Of a DNA stretch of 64,000 nucleotides, positions 21,342 through 32,924 are shown piece by piece. The stretch covers positions 1,285,431-1,349,430 of the forward strand of contig NW_006763148.1 in the NCBI RefSeq assembly GCF_000264905.1, written 5' to 3'. The notes beneath the pieces were generated by a model, which was given only the letters and a program-made list of their open reading frames with translations, was not told the DNA's origin and ran no database searches. A program made the translations under genes and the position numbers. How positions within the stretch are numbered: the first letter of the stretch is position 1; each line of letters starts with the position of its first letter. The DNA is from Stereum hirsutum FP-91666 SS1 (Eukaryota; Basidiomycota; Agaricomycetes; Russulales; Stereaceae).

Positions 21342-24321
21342 TCATAACTTGGCCTTCTCCCCGACCAGCTTCTCCAAATCACGATACTTGTAATACAGCT
21401 GCAAACTCTCCGGGTTCGCCACAGTCCCACTGGGTTTGATCGTCGAGCCCGAGACGATCTGCTTCACCGCGATCTCTATCTTTTTGGTGTTCACCGTATA
21501 CTGATGACCATCATCGGACAAGGAAAGGGACAATTTGTTAGATTACACCCTAAAGACGAAGAGGAAGAAGAAACCAAAGGAGAAGAAATAGGGAAGTATG
21601 GAATGCAACACACCGGAATGTCGGCGATTTCGAAGATGTACTTCGGGACGTGACGTGCACTGAGCGATTCCTTTATAGCGTCGCGCATCTGTTGCTCGAG
21701 GGATTTAGTGAGTTTATGGCCAGGGCGCATCTTGACGAAGAGGAGAACACGCTCGTCTAGTTCGTGAGGTCGGCGTTGACCTATGCAGAGGGTGTCGTCG
21801 ACAACGGAGGTGAATCGTTCAAGGACGGAGTAAATTTCTCCGGACCCGAAGCGAACGCCGGATGGATTGAGGACACCATCGCTGGCGAAGTCTAGGTTTC
21901 AACGGTGAGAGGGCGGGTACTGTGAGTGCATACCTTCTTCCGTAGATGATCAGACCCTTAGTCCGTGGGTTGGCAGCCATGAAGTCACCTTGGCGGTACA
22001 CACCTACGCACGACGAAATCTTTAGATCGACAGACTTATATAGCGCAATAAGGGAGACAGTTCCGTACCGGGATAAACATCATAGTATGCACTCAAAAAC
22101 TTAGTGCCCGCCTCATCGTCGCCCCAGAACTTCACGGGAAGCGAGGGATGGGGGCGAGTACAGACGAGTTCCCCTGCTTGACCGGTATGTTCAATGTTAC
22201 GCCCTGCAGGGTCAAAGATTTCGACCTTCATCCCGAGGGATTTGCCTTGAATTTCTGTGTAATTGACGATATTTTACACCGAGAGTAGTATCAGAGATAC
22301 ATCTAGGGCTAGTGGTAAAAAATATGCGTACCACCAGCATATGTGGGAAGAGCAGGGACAGCAATGACGACTGCACGACAATAATTTTGTCAGCGAACTC
22401 GCCATCTGACATATCAACATGGGAAGTTAGAACAGACGCACAAGCCGCGCAGACGTCTGTCCCACCACTTGACGAGACAACTTGTTTCTCAGGTCCGAAT
22501 GCCTCCTGCACCCATTCGAACATCGGGGCTGTTAGCACTGCTCCGGTAGAAGCAATCATACGGAGAGACTCGAAAGGACCAATGTCGCGCACTATAGAAC
22601 GTAAGTTATCGGTTGATTCATATATTCGACTGACGGAATCTGCATACATGGATTGATCCCCTGGCCTTTGATTTCTGAGAGGAAGCGCGGACTCGTCCCG
22701 AGTAGAGCAACTCTGCACCAGATACCGTGTGAGAAGTTTGACCGATGGACGTGAAGGAACCCGTATGCTGGTTACTTACCCTTCGTCGTTAATGACTTTG
22801 AGGTATGTTTTGAGGGTAGGGTAGAAGGAAGACCCGTCATAGAGGATGACAGAGGCACCGATAGAGAGACCAACGAGCATGAATGGCCACATCATCCAGC
22901 CCGTCTGGGATGACAAAATACTTGGTCGTGAGATTGCAGTGAGTTTGATAGAAGTACAGTTCCTGTATACCGTTGTGTACTGGAAGAATACGTCATCCGC
23001 GTTGAGATTGAGATGGATTCCTATATCCTTCTTACATTGCAGGAGAACACCCTATATACACCGAGAAGTCAGGGTTGATGATTATGTGTTTGCGGTGGCC
23101 CAATCATACAGAGACTCACCCCACCGCCGTGGACAATGCACTTCGGAGGTCCTGACGTGCCACTGCTGTATAAGATATATACCGGGTGATTGAAGGGGAC
23201 TTGCTCGAAAGTTAATGGTTGTCCGTCACCATTGGCCAAGAAACGAGACAAGTTCACGCTAGGGGCCAAGATACTGGTCAGTATACAGATAAATCGACTA
23301 AAAAAACAACAAGTGCGGATGCGTACGAATTGGAGATACCCGCAAACTCAGAAGCAGGGATCTCGAGACCAGTCTTCGAGCTTGGGAGTAAAATGACTTT
23401 ATGAAGACCCTTCCCTGACAGGTCCTTTGCCACTGCGGAGGCCTTGGCTAAGAGGCCTATCGTCTTGCCTGCATACACCGACTCGACTTCGCTGAACAGC
23501 AGTTTTGGCTGAATTTGGCGGTAACGGTCCAGTATCCCCTATTTCAATGCAAGGCGGGATTGTCAATCCATGTGCAAAGATGAGATATGAGTGTCCTACC
23601 TGCGTGCCCATGTCAGTAGCTGTTCCGGAGAAGATGGCTCCAACGGTGAGGGTAGCGAGAGCAATAACCACGGCGGTCACATTATTCGCCACAATAGCTG
23701 AATCACGGGTCTCACGTCGGCCTTACAAAGAGCCGATGAAGGTTCAGTGTTTCTCACCTGCAACTCTATCGCCTGGTCGAAGCCCATGAGCTCTCATCGC
23801 AGAGCTCATGTCTCTGACAAGCGCTCTAAGCTCTCGAAATGTATAGGTTATCCTCTTCCCTTGCTCGCCCAGCGCAATGATCGCAACTTTGTCATTCTGC
23901 CACTGTAGCAAGTTCTCGGCGAAGTTGAATCGTGCGTCAGGAAACCAGTGCGGGACCTCCTTAATTCTCCCCTCCGTGACAATCTGCCTGTCTTCATTAG
24001 CACAGACAGACAGATGCAGACGGTGGAACAGCGAACCTTGGATGGAGGGACAGAGTACACGATCCCCAGAAAAGTCCATAAATCCTGCCAGAACGTATAA
24101 TCCGTTACTGAGTATTTGTGCAGATCGTAGTAATCCTCTGGTCAAGCGCGTTGGCAAGTATAATTAGCTGGTCCTGAGATGTCCATTAAGTCGATTAAAC
24201 CATTCTTACTCAAACTCAAACCGTGAGTTCTGTTGACAAACCGACGGAAAGCATCAATGCGAGTGAGTCCAGGCGCAGGGTTCGTCCAGAGCTTTCGAGC
24301 CTGAGCGGACTGATTGTCCAT
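21342..24321 (-). CDS. Acetoacetyl-CoA synthetase
   Basis: About 15 exons on the minus strand, each joined by consensus splice sites, give an acyl-adenylate-forming enzyme of roughly 650-690 aa. It activates acetoacetate with ATP and CoA in the cytosol, feeding sterol and fatty-acid synthesis. Visible landmarks in order: N-terminal LWTNPAP and FWQDLWTFLG, PHWFPDARFNFAENLL typical of ACS enzymes, the AMP-binding loop YSSGTSGPPKCIVHGGG (exon near 23115-23240), GWMMWPFML, SSGGTDVCAAF, GEIQGKSLGMKVEIFD, YRQGDF, DGVLNPSGVRFGSGEIY, and near the C-terminus TVNTKKIEIAVKQIVSG with the catalytic Lys. These fit acetoacetate-CoA ligase better than acetyl-CoA synthetase. The start ATG (24321) is the first in frame; the stop is at 21342-21344. 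No frame breaks were found. Confidence 0.88.
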
Positions 24322-25081
24322 GAGCCGTGAGTGCGATGATGCGAGAGTGAAAGTGGGAAGAAGAAGTCGATGCGCCGTATATGGGACCGAAGTGTACTTA
24401 TAGCTCTTAGGGATTCCACGGTCTGATATAGCACTGTTCGGGTTAAAAAGACTGCCTGGCGAAGACCCTGAGAAGAGCACCGACTGGTGAAGGGCACGGT
24501 CTGACGTTGTTTCGCACGAGCCCAAGATTCAGAGCCGCACCAGCTGATATTGCCCCGGTGAGCGAGACACTTTAGTCACTGTCGGACAAGTGTCGTGTCG
24601 ATAGATCCCATGATCAATCGTTTAGTAGATTATTTCCCTCGTTATCCTGCCAGCCTTGTCGGTACGGACCGATGGGTTCAGATATCGAAGTTTTGATGGC
24701 AATAAACCGAGAGTTAAACGGTCATATATGATAGAGAGAGCCGAGCGGTCAAAAGAAATCTCAATAGTCAAAGGAGCAGTTTAGGGAGGACACGATGCTT
24801 GCACGATGCAGTTCGACTGAGCGGTGTGGCCAATTTCGAATTGGAGCGCGGCGTCTCTCGCTCGCGTGTCCGTTGTGGCCTGTTGTGGCTGGCGACGCAT
24901 ACGCTCGTCACAGCCAAGTCGGGTTCACCAAACCTACACACTACCACCACCTCGCCTGTACTCTTCCATCTTCTTGGTTCTTTGGCACGACTCTTCAACG
25001 AACCGCTTGGATTCAGGAAATCACACATTTCCAACGCCGCACGCGTCGTAACATCGTATTCGAGCACACCGACCCCACAAT
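24322..25081. promoter_or_regulatory. Divergent promoter region, acetoacetyl-CoA synthetase / SEY1
   Basis: 760 bp between two divergent start codons. No gene and no clear TATA box; the part next to SEY1 is CT- and CACC-rich as in many basidiomycete promoters. Assigned by position only. Confidence 0.5.
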
Positions 25082-28000
25082 ATGTCGAAGCCAGCTGTGA
25101 ACGGGCATGACGCGAACGGACACACAGGACGGTCCGACCGTATACAGATCATTAACGACGAGAAGCAGTTCACGTATGTAGACCGCCATTATCTTCAGAA
25201 TTCCTGACCAACTAGCGGCACAGACCCGACCTGAACGCTCAACTGGAGGAGTGGGCCTTGCGCGATGTAGGATTCAACTACAATATTGTCTCTGTCTTCG
25301 GGTCACAGTCAACAGGGAAAAGTGCGTTTGTATCTCGCTCCCGAGGAACTCTAATGGACAAGTTGTCTTGTGATAGGTACCCTACTGAATAGGCTATTCG
25401 GCACCAACTTCGACGTAATGGACGAGACGAAACGGCAGCAGACTACGAAGGGTCAGTCTTCAATAATTCATTTGGTCTTGTGTGAAGAACCATTCGCATT
25501 GGTACTGGAGTGCTGGCGGCAGTCGCAGCTGGAATGTGGCCGCCTTGCTTCCTGGACCTTGCACACGCATGGGTGGCTGTCCGGTGCAGGTAATCTGACG
25601 TTCGTTACATCTTGCAGGCATATGGATGTGTCGTGGCCAGGACATGAGCGTAATGGTCATGGATGTTGAGGGTACTGACGGGCGTGAGCGTGGAGAGGAC
25701 CAAGTCAGTATTTCTCCAATATGCTCCCAACATTGACTAAACCCCTCGATAGGATTTCGAGCGCAAATCCGCCCTCTTCTCTCTTGCCTCATCAGAAGTA
25801 CTCATCGTCAATGTCTGGGAACACCAAGTCGGTCTCTACCAAGGTGCCAACATGGGCCTTCTGAAGACTGTCTTTGAAGTGAACCTCGGCCTATTCGGAA
25901 AGAAGAGTGCGGACAGGTTTGCGGGACTGTTCACCACGCACTGTGACTAATGATGCTAATGACCCTCCGATCAGCTCCAACCAACGAACACTACTTCTTT
26001 TCGTCATTCGTGACCACATCGGCACCACACCGCTGGCCAACCTCCAGGCCACACTGACTGCCGATCTTCAACGCATCTGGGACAGTCTTTCCAAGCCTGA
26101 GGAACTTGCAAACTGCAAGCTAGAGGACTACTTTGATCTGGCATTCACGGCATTGCCACACAAGATTCTCGCCGCAGACAAGTTCGAAGAGGAAGTCCGA
26201 AGGCTGAGGGGACGCTTCGTCGAGAAAGGCAGGGATGACTTCTTGTTCAAGCCTGCCTACCACAAGCGCATTCCTGCCGATGGCGTTGCCTTCTACATGG
26301 AGAATATCTGGGTACGCTTTAAAATCGGAATATGTGCTGTTGTGGCGTTAGTGCTAATGCGGACGACTCCAGGAACAAGTGCAAACGAACAAGGACCTCG
26401 ACCTTCCGACTCAGCAGGAACTATTAGCTCAGTTCCGTTGCGACGAAATATCAGCCGGTGCCTTGGCTGAGTTCAATGAACAAGCGAAGCCGCAGAAGAG
26501 GCCCATCGAGGCAGGAAAGGTGATCGACGGTCTGGGTGGGATGATGCGGAGCTGGAGAGCTCAGGCTCTTGGTATGTCCAGATTTTGCGACATGCGGCCC
26601 CTAACTCTTGTAAGCTAACACATTGACTTTTCAGCTCGCTACGACCGTGATGCCTCGCGCTATCACCAAGGCGTCTATAAGCGCAAGCGTGCGGATCTCA
26701 TCGCCACACTCGACTCCACGCTCTCGCCACTCTTCGTCGGACAGCTGAAGAATCTGCACAAATCATGCCTCGTTGCCTATAAGAAAGAGATCATGGAAGG
26801 TCTGCGTCGGGAGAACTACAACTTCGCCGACGTCGTCGGGAAGGCTCGGGGTCAGTGTGAGGCTAACTTCACGCAGGGTGCTAAGGAGGCGGTCGTTTCG
26901 GAGGAAGAGGCGACTTGGAACTGGGAGGAGGAACTCGGCCTGCTGAAGGAAGAAGTACGGAATGTGGCGGACCAGCTTAGAAAGGACGAGACGAAAAAGA
27001 TGGTCAATGCTATTGAGGTGAGCTCAAGTGGTATCGTATCACGGAGGAGCTGGATATTAAGCGCAAATGCTTCGGTCTGGATAGCGGAACTTCAAGAAGC
27101 AGATCGCGGAGCCAGTGGAGCTTCTGCTCACGAGGGCAGAGCCGAACATGTGGGACGAAATCCTGCGCACATTCCAAATCTCTCTGATCAAGGTGGAAAA
27201 CGGGTACCTCACGAAGGCGAAGAGTGCGTTGTCTCTCATTTCATTTATGAGCATTTCATTGAGCCTCTGTATACAGGCTTTGACTGCACAGACGAGGAAA
27301 ACAATAATGCGCTGGCCATCCTACGCAAGCGGGCATGGTTGGCGTTGCGGGCGAAAATCGACGAGCAGACAGCGGATACTGTCATCCTGGGCAAACTGCG
27401 TGCATACTTCGAGGAGCGATTCCGGTATGACGAGCACGGTGTGCCTCGAGTGTGGCGGCCAGATGATGATATCGACGGTGCTTTCAAGAAGGCCAGGGAT
27501 CAGGTTTGTCCTTTCTTCCTACTACAGCTTATATGTAATTCTGACGGACTCCTCGCGCAGACACTCGAGCTCATTCCGCTCTACTCGAAGATTGAGCCCG
27601 TAGACCCAGCACTAGCATACAAGCCACCCCCCGAACCGGTCAGCACGGAGCTCACGTCGCCTGAAGAAGACTTCGATTTCGAGGCCTCTCTCACTGTCTA
27701 TTCAGAGTCCAAGGCTCTCGACCTGACGAACCGGTTCCGACGTGATGCGGACGCGTACTATGTCGAAGCGAAGCGCAGTACAGTTTCGAGCATCGCTCAG
27801 GTTCCATATTGGATGTACGGCGTGTTGGTGGTACTGGGTTGGAACGAAGCCATGATGGTCCTTTTCAACCCATTCTACTTCGCGATGGTGTTGATCCTCT
27901 TGGCTGGATCGTGAGTATTTTTGCCCCTTCATTTTGAGAGTTAGCAGTGGCTTATCCATGGCGTCCAGGTATATTACCATACAATTGGGCATGCTAGGTC

Positions 28001-28248
28001 CCTTATTGCAGGTCACAGGCACAGTAGGGCGGGAGGTCAGTCGTGCCACGCTCTCATCCACCCAGAGCATGTTCAATCTTACATCCCTTCGCATTCCTTT
28101 TTAGATTCGTCGGCAGGCAGAAAACAAGCTCAGAGAACACTTCTCGGAGCCTCTTCAAGCACAGGCTGCAAGGGCTCAACGGGGACTGGAAAACGACGAG
28201 TCCGACATCGAGCCATTGCCGAAGAATGGAACTCGACCTATCATGTAA
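25082..28248 (+). CDS. SEY1: SEY1/RHD3 family ER-fusion dynamin-like GTPase
   Basis: Thirteen exons encode a protein of roughly 800 aa. Dynamin-like GTPases of this family (yeast Sey1p, plant RHD3) fuse tubules of the endoplasmic reticulum. The GTPase part shows the P-loop [18 protein letters not shown] (split by an intron in GKS), switch residues QQTTKG, the G3 motif [16 protein letters not shown], and the RD motif LFVIRDH. A long helical middle domain follows. Near the C-terminus lie two closely spaced hydrophobic segments ([18 protein letters not shown] and [24 protein letters not shown]), forming the membrane hairpin, then an amphipathic cytosolic tail ([17 protein letters not shown]) ending at TAA 28246-28248. 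The start is the first ATG of the frame and leads into [12 protein letters not shown], the usual N-terminus. Confidence 0.93.
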
Positions 28249-28674
28249 ACTACTTGCATCTCAAGGTGGAAGGCAGGTGGGTGTGGGGGGGAACGAACGG
28301 ACTCTTCAGATTGGCTTGGACGGACGGGTGGACGGGATGTCGATAAATCTTGTGAGGTAGGATGTTCGACTCATTCGCTGGTAGGAGGTCGGTGCGGACA
28401 TGCATTCTACTTAGACGTTGTTACAGTGTTACAGTTGATGTCATATCTATTCTGTTCTTTGCATGTTTTGTGGTTCTGTTTTCTTTTGTAATTATTCGCA
28501 TACGCATCTGGAGATATCTGGTTCCCACCTCATCTTACCGTCGATTGACTGGAGCCTTAAGTTGCTTGGGCGGACCATGCCGGAGCGTCCACGAGAAATT
28601 ATCCAATCATAAGTCCAAATACAAAGAAGTCAACATCATACAAATCCCATCCACACGAGAACAAATCGAGCGAT
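28249..28674. other. Tail-to-tail spacer SEY1 / BAR protein
   Basis: About 430 bp between convergent genes; T-rich in its middle. No gene or other structure recognised. Confidence 0.5.
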
Positions 28675-30009
28675 TTAGCTAGCGCCACATATCGAGAGCT
28701 CGCGCATCTCCTGCAGTACACCCTCTACTTGAGCATCCAGCTGTCCCGCGGCATAATCGTCTCGCACGCTGTCGTCGAAGTACCTGTAGAACACAGACAG
28801 AACTGCTTTCAGCAAAGACTGCCCCACAGGCTAAATGGAGAAACGCGAGGAGGTGGTTGTGGAATGTAATACATACCGTTGCACGCCGCTTAGCTTCTCG
28901 TATCCCTCTTCCGCGAACTTGCATTGCATTCGGATCATGGCCTCGAAGCTGGGGTCGAAGTATGGCACGCGCTGGTCAAGGAGCTGAGGGAGCTCGGTGA
29001 CCAACTGGTTGTTCATCATGTCGTAGACGTCCTTTGCTTCATCGTGCTCCTGCTGTGCCTGTAAACACCAACGAAAGCAAAGTCAATCCGAATTGATGGA
29101 ATACTGGAGCGAATTTGTGGCCTTACCCTGGGGAATTTCGTGGGATCGTCGCTTGGTTTTTCTGTGAGTTTACGCAATTTGCTGCGTGCGGCGTCGAAGT
29201 CGAGAGCCTGGTGGGAAGGAAGGAAGGTAGCGCATTAAATCCATGGCGGACGGCAGCCACTATCAAGGAGAGCTGACCTTCTTGTTGCGTTTCGCGATAT
29301 GTTCGTTGATGATTGGGAAGTATGAGACCATCTTGCCTATAGGCTCCATGATAGTTGCGCGGTACGGGGCATCCTATTCATCGCCATGTAGGGTGGGCGC
29401 TAGGGTGAGGGAGAAGAGGAGATATGAGCGCACGAGTTCTCTGCTAATGCCATTATCGAGGTCCTCCACCGAGCGTTTGTATGCGTGGGCGGCCATCGCA
29501 CTCTCAGATGCTCTGTCCGAAGCGCCGTAGAACGTGTCGATATTTTCGGCGAGTCTCAGCTGAGCTGCAGACATGGCTGGTGGGAAGGCGTGCGGCAGTG
29601 GTCAGTTGGACAGCGTCGAGTTTACCGATGATTTTACTCACCGCGCATAGCGTCAAGATAGCCCTTCGCGTCCTTCTGTAAAGCCTGACATTCCTTCTCA
29701 AAGCTGGTAGCACCAAGGCATCAGGACAGACATCCCGGGTCTCAGCACTGCGATAGTGTGGGGACGTACACCTTGTATTTGGACTCCTCGGATGCATAGT
29801 CATTATCGATTGTCCTCTCAATCTGGCCCGTCTTTTGCATGATCTATAAGGACACCCAATGGCGTCACAACGTATTCACTCAAAGGATAGGGGAAGAGAG
29901 GCGTACGGTGGTACCAGCCCGGTTCATGGACTTCTTGAATCTGTTTAAACAGCTCATTTAATCTCTGAAACGGTAAGGTGAAACGGTCTCCATACCCTGA
30001 CCAGCTCAT
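28675..30009 (-). CDS. hob3: Rvs161/Hob3-like N-BAR domain protein
   Basis: About seven exons on the minus strand encode a protein of about 265 aa, the usual length for Rvs161/Hob3. It binds and curves membrane and works with a Rvs167-type partner in endocytosis and actin-patch organisation. The start MSWSGFKKSMNRAGTT is made by joining 14 nt at 30009 to the next exon. Then follow IMQKTGQIERTIDNDYASEE, KVFEKECQALQKDAKGYLD, AMSAAQLRLAENIDTFYG, a central helix with MVSYFPIINEHIAKRNKK, and LPQLLDQRVPYFDPSFEAM, all typical BAR helices. There is no SH3 domain, as in Rvs161. The last residues LSICGAS end at TAA 28675-28677. Confidence 0.9.
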
Positions 30010-30229
30010 CTTGTCTGCGAAATGTGGGTGGACGGGGGTTACTAGAGTTATGAGGGGTGATGAACACTCGAGTATAGAGTTGGTGAGCAAGAGCACTGTT
30101 AGCAAGCCGCGGGCGGCTGTGCGCCGAGGACTGAAGGGAGAGGCGGGCCGCGACGCGCCGCGATAGTAATAGGAAACGGAAAACCTTGTGTGTGGCCCAC
30201 GATCATCTTGCTCAAGTCTCCTCACCGTC

Positions 30230-30772
30230 CTACGCTGCAACGTCTCTGATTGGTCTTCGGTGCTATCGAAGGCGAACAACAACGGTTTAGTATGTGAGGA
30301 CAATAGGTGAGGTTATGTCGTAGATCCAACGACTTGACCGGAATGCGTTCTCGAAATACCTTACAGAGACGACCACTGGCATCTCGACGGATACTGGTAT
30401 GCCATGCTTCATCTCTTTGGTTCTGTTTATCGTATCTTCCCACTCCACGAACCACGAAGTGCATTGACATACTTCGAGGATGCGGTAAGTATCTTGAGGA
30501 CTCTCCAAACGCCGGTGAGAAGTGGATAATATGTTCTCGATGAGATGTCGAGCGGTGTTGGAACACTTTTCAGGACTGGCGCCCAACAAGCTCGCCCAAC
30601 GTCAGTGGCCCTGATAAATTCATCAGAGACACTTGCCCCGTTCTCGCAGGACATCTTGTCCCTGACGTTCGTTGCACTCCAATGACATTCATGTATCACA
30701 CTTCGAGACTGATGAGGGCGTCCAATATTCTGACATGGCCGACCGTGTTCTCAAGATGGCGGAAGAGCTCAT
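30230..30772 (-). CDS. Possible small uncharacterised gene
   Basis: A tentative model, not a recognised family. An exon from ATG at 30772 (MSSSAILRTRSAMSEYW) can be spliced through a GTGTGA donor to a segment containing DKMSCENGASVSDEFIRA. A further segment (CSNTARHLIENILS, then CTSWFVEWEDTINRT) reads to a GTAAGG donor near 30364, and a last short piece could end at TAG 30230-30232. Spacing fits the neighbours: 220 bp beyond the BAR gene start and 250 bp from the divergent membrane-protein gene. Internal splice sites are not all canonical, so exon limits and even the reality of the gene are uncertain. Confidence 0.3.
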
Positions 30773-31022
30773 GGTTACGGCCCTAGGGTTTGATAAACAA
30801 ACAAACGATCTGCGACAGCTTGGCGACGGCGTAGGCTCAAGGTCTGACCCTTCTCGCATTCTCCTTTCCTATTCCAGCTCACCCTGTCACTCGTCACCTT
30901 GCGGGCGCGTTACGTGCGATACAATATACCTTGATGCCCCGGTGAAGTCCTGCTTCCGCTTCCCTATATCCCCTGCTCAGATTTTTGACTGTCTTCAGCC
31001 CATATCCTCATCTAATGGTCCA

Positions 31023-32506
31023 ATGGAATCCCGAGATATCGCACCCACTCTTTTCTTTCTTGTTCTTCCGGTGTCTCTGGTCCTCCTTTACCTCCAAGTT
31101 TCTGCTATCCGTCTGTCCCGCAGACGTGGCCATATTCCCAGCCCGTCTCTCCACATCGCGAGCGTCTTCTTCGTCGCTTTAACCGCCATAATATGCTCGA
31201 CAATAGCTATCATCGGCACAATCGCGTATGTTGAACGCGCAGACACGTCGCGCACCACACGTTATCAGCTTGGAGAAGAAGTGTCCACTGATTTTCTGAA
31301 GCTGCTGCGTAAGCTTGAAACATTTGTCCTGCCAACCATTACCCTTGGACTTACGGAGCTAACTCCTTAGTTGCCTATGTTGTCACCCACATCATCTCAT
31401 CGCGCGATCTGGACCAACCTTCGACGCGCTCGTTCTTTGGGAGACTCCTGGCTTCGCCTTTATTTCGATATATATTTGGTATAATTTTGACATCCGGTAC
31501 GTGGTCTTCATTCGCGCTATGCCGCCAGTCTAATTGAGTTTCTCATGTAGCCTGGAGCTTGTCCATCACCTTCCTTATTTGCCCGCAGGTACCACTTATC
31601 ATGCAAATACCCCACATTCTCTGGCTCGTTTCATTCGCTATCCTCTTTCCTGTAACCATCATCAAGACATACTTCGCTCGCTCACGATGCGCCCTCTACG
31701 ACCACACCCTCATGTGGGTCTATCTTTCCGTCGGAGAGCTGGGAGCCCTCGTCGCCTCCTGCTTGTCGTTTGTAAACGACCATCCCTATTATATAATGCT
31801 AGAGGCGCTGTTCACGGTGGTATGGACCATCTCGACGATGCTTGCGGTACATGGTAAATTTCATCCACCATTAATCTCTTACACGACGCGAATGTCTAAC
31901 TCTTTGCCCACAGCTCTCTTCAAATCGAGCGCCTCATCAGATAACTCTACCTTCACGTCACTCCGACATTCTGCGTTACCTTCAGCGTTCAAGACACATA
32001 CAAACCTTCACCAAATCCTCCCCATGTCACGCTCATCCTCATTTCGTCGTAACGGATCTGAAGACTTCACTCACCTTCGCGATCCCTTCGCCCCTCCTAC
32101 CCCTGTCCGAGTCTTCCCCATGCCTTCCGCTTCCGTCACCCGGCAATCCCCGCGAACAATCTCTTTCTCCGCCATGTTTTCGAGGGAGAGGGAGCCTGTG
32201 GCTCCGGAGAACCTCACTGGTCATGTCCGTCATAAGGAACGCTCAAAGAAAAAGCGTGCACATACGGCGAGATCACCCAAAGGTCGGAAGAGCCATAGGG
32301 CCAAATCGCATGCCCCAGGCATTCCGTTCCCTTCTCTGAATGACAAGGACAGTCTGAATGCGGGTGCGAGCACGTCGAATAGTGTGTCATCGGGAAACGC
32401 AGGTCAGATGGAAGAGGTTGACATTGAGCAGGACGAGGAAGTATACCTTTCGAGGATGTTGTCTAGGATTCTGGAGGATGAGGCGACCAATGAGAGCGTT
32501 CAATGA
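31023..32506 (+). CDS. Uncharacterised membrane protein with about seven TM helices
   Basis: Four exons (31023-31308, 31371-31496, 31551-31853, 31914-32506) encode 435 aa. The first two thirds hold seven likely membrane helices: LFFLVLPVSLVLLYLQV, ASVFFVALTAIICSTIAII, FLKLLLAYVVTHII, IFGIILTSAWSLSITFLIC, ILWLVSFAILFPVTII, LMWVYLSVGELGALVA and MLEALFTVVWTISTMLAV. The last third is a soluble tail rich in Ser, Arg and Lys, with a basic cluster (RHKERSKKKRAHTARSPKGR) and an acidic end. A short N-terminus and long phosphorylatable C-terminal tail would suit a receptor-like or sensor protein, but no family motif was recognised. The start is the first ATG that precedes the first helix. Confidence 0.75.
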
Positions 32507-32924
32507 AAGCCATGTGGTGGGTGAGATGATATTCAGGAGCTCTTGAGAGTGTAACAATTATTTGGGATGTTCTTTCTCCGAGGTGTAACCTGTACTTTGA
32601 AGGGCGTGCTGTACTACCGCGTGGCGGTCTACTTGATTGATTTAGTGCCCTGTGCTCTGATAAATATTGTATGTGATATTGTTTTCATCGTTGTATGGTA
32701 ATTGCGAGAGTCGTCAGCGTGTGCGATGCTTGATTGCGACTCCCTTGGTTACTTTCAGAGATTTGCTAAAGTGCGGCAAATCCATCGCGTCCAAGTTCGA
32801 ATTCGCGAACACGGTCATGTGACCGCGCCACCGACACCGAAGTCGTGCCTCGCGTTCTGTCTCACTTGTGCCCTTCTCTTGAACTACTGCGTCCGCTGGG
32901 TCGCTCGCCGCGCTAGGAGCCGCC
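32507..32924. other. Intergenic spacer
   Basis: About 420 bp between two same-strand genes. It contains the 3' UTR of the membrane protein and the presumed promoter of the next gene. No specific site recognised. Confidence 0.5.

Noticed and set aside
14650..24321. A biosynthetic gene cluster around the orphan paralogues and acetoacetyl-CoA synthetase
   Set aside because: No synthase, transporter or regulator is present; neighbours are ordinary primary-metabolism genes.
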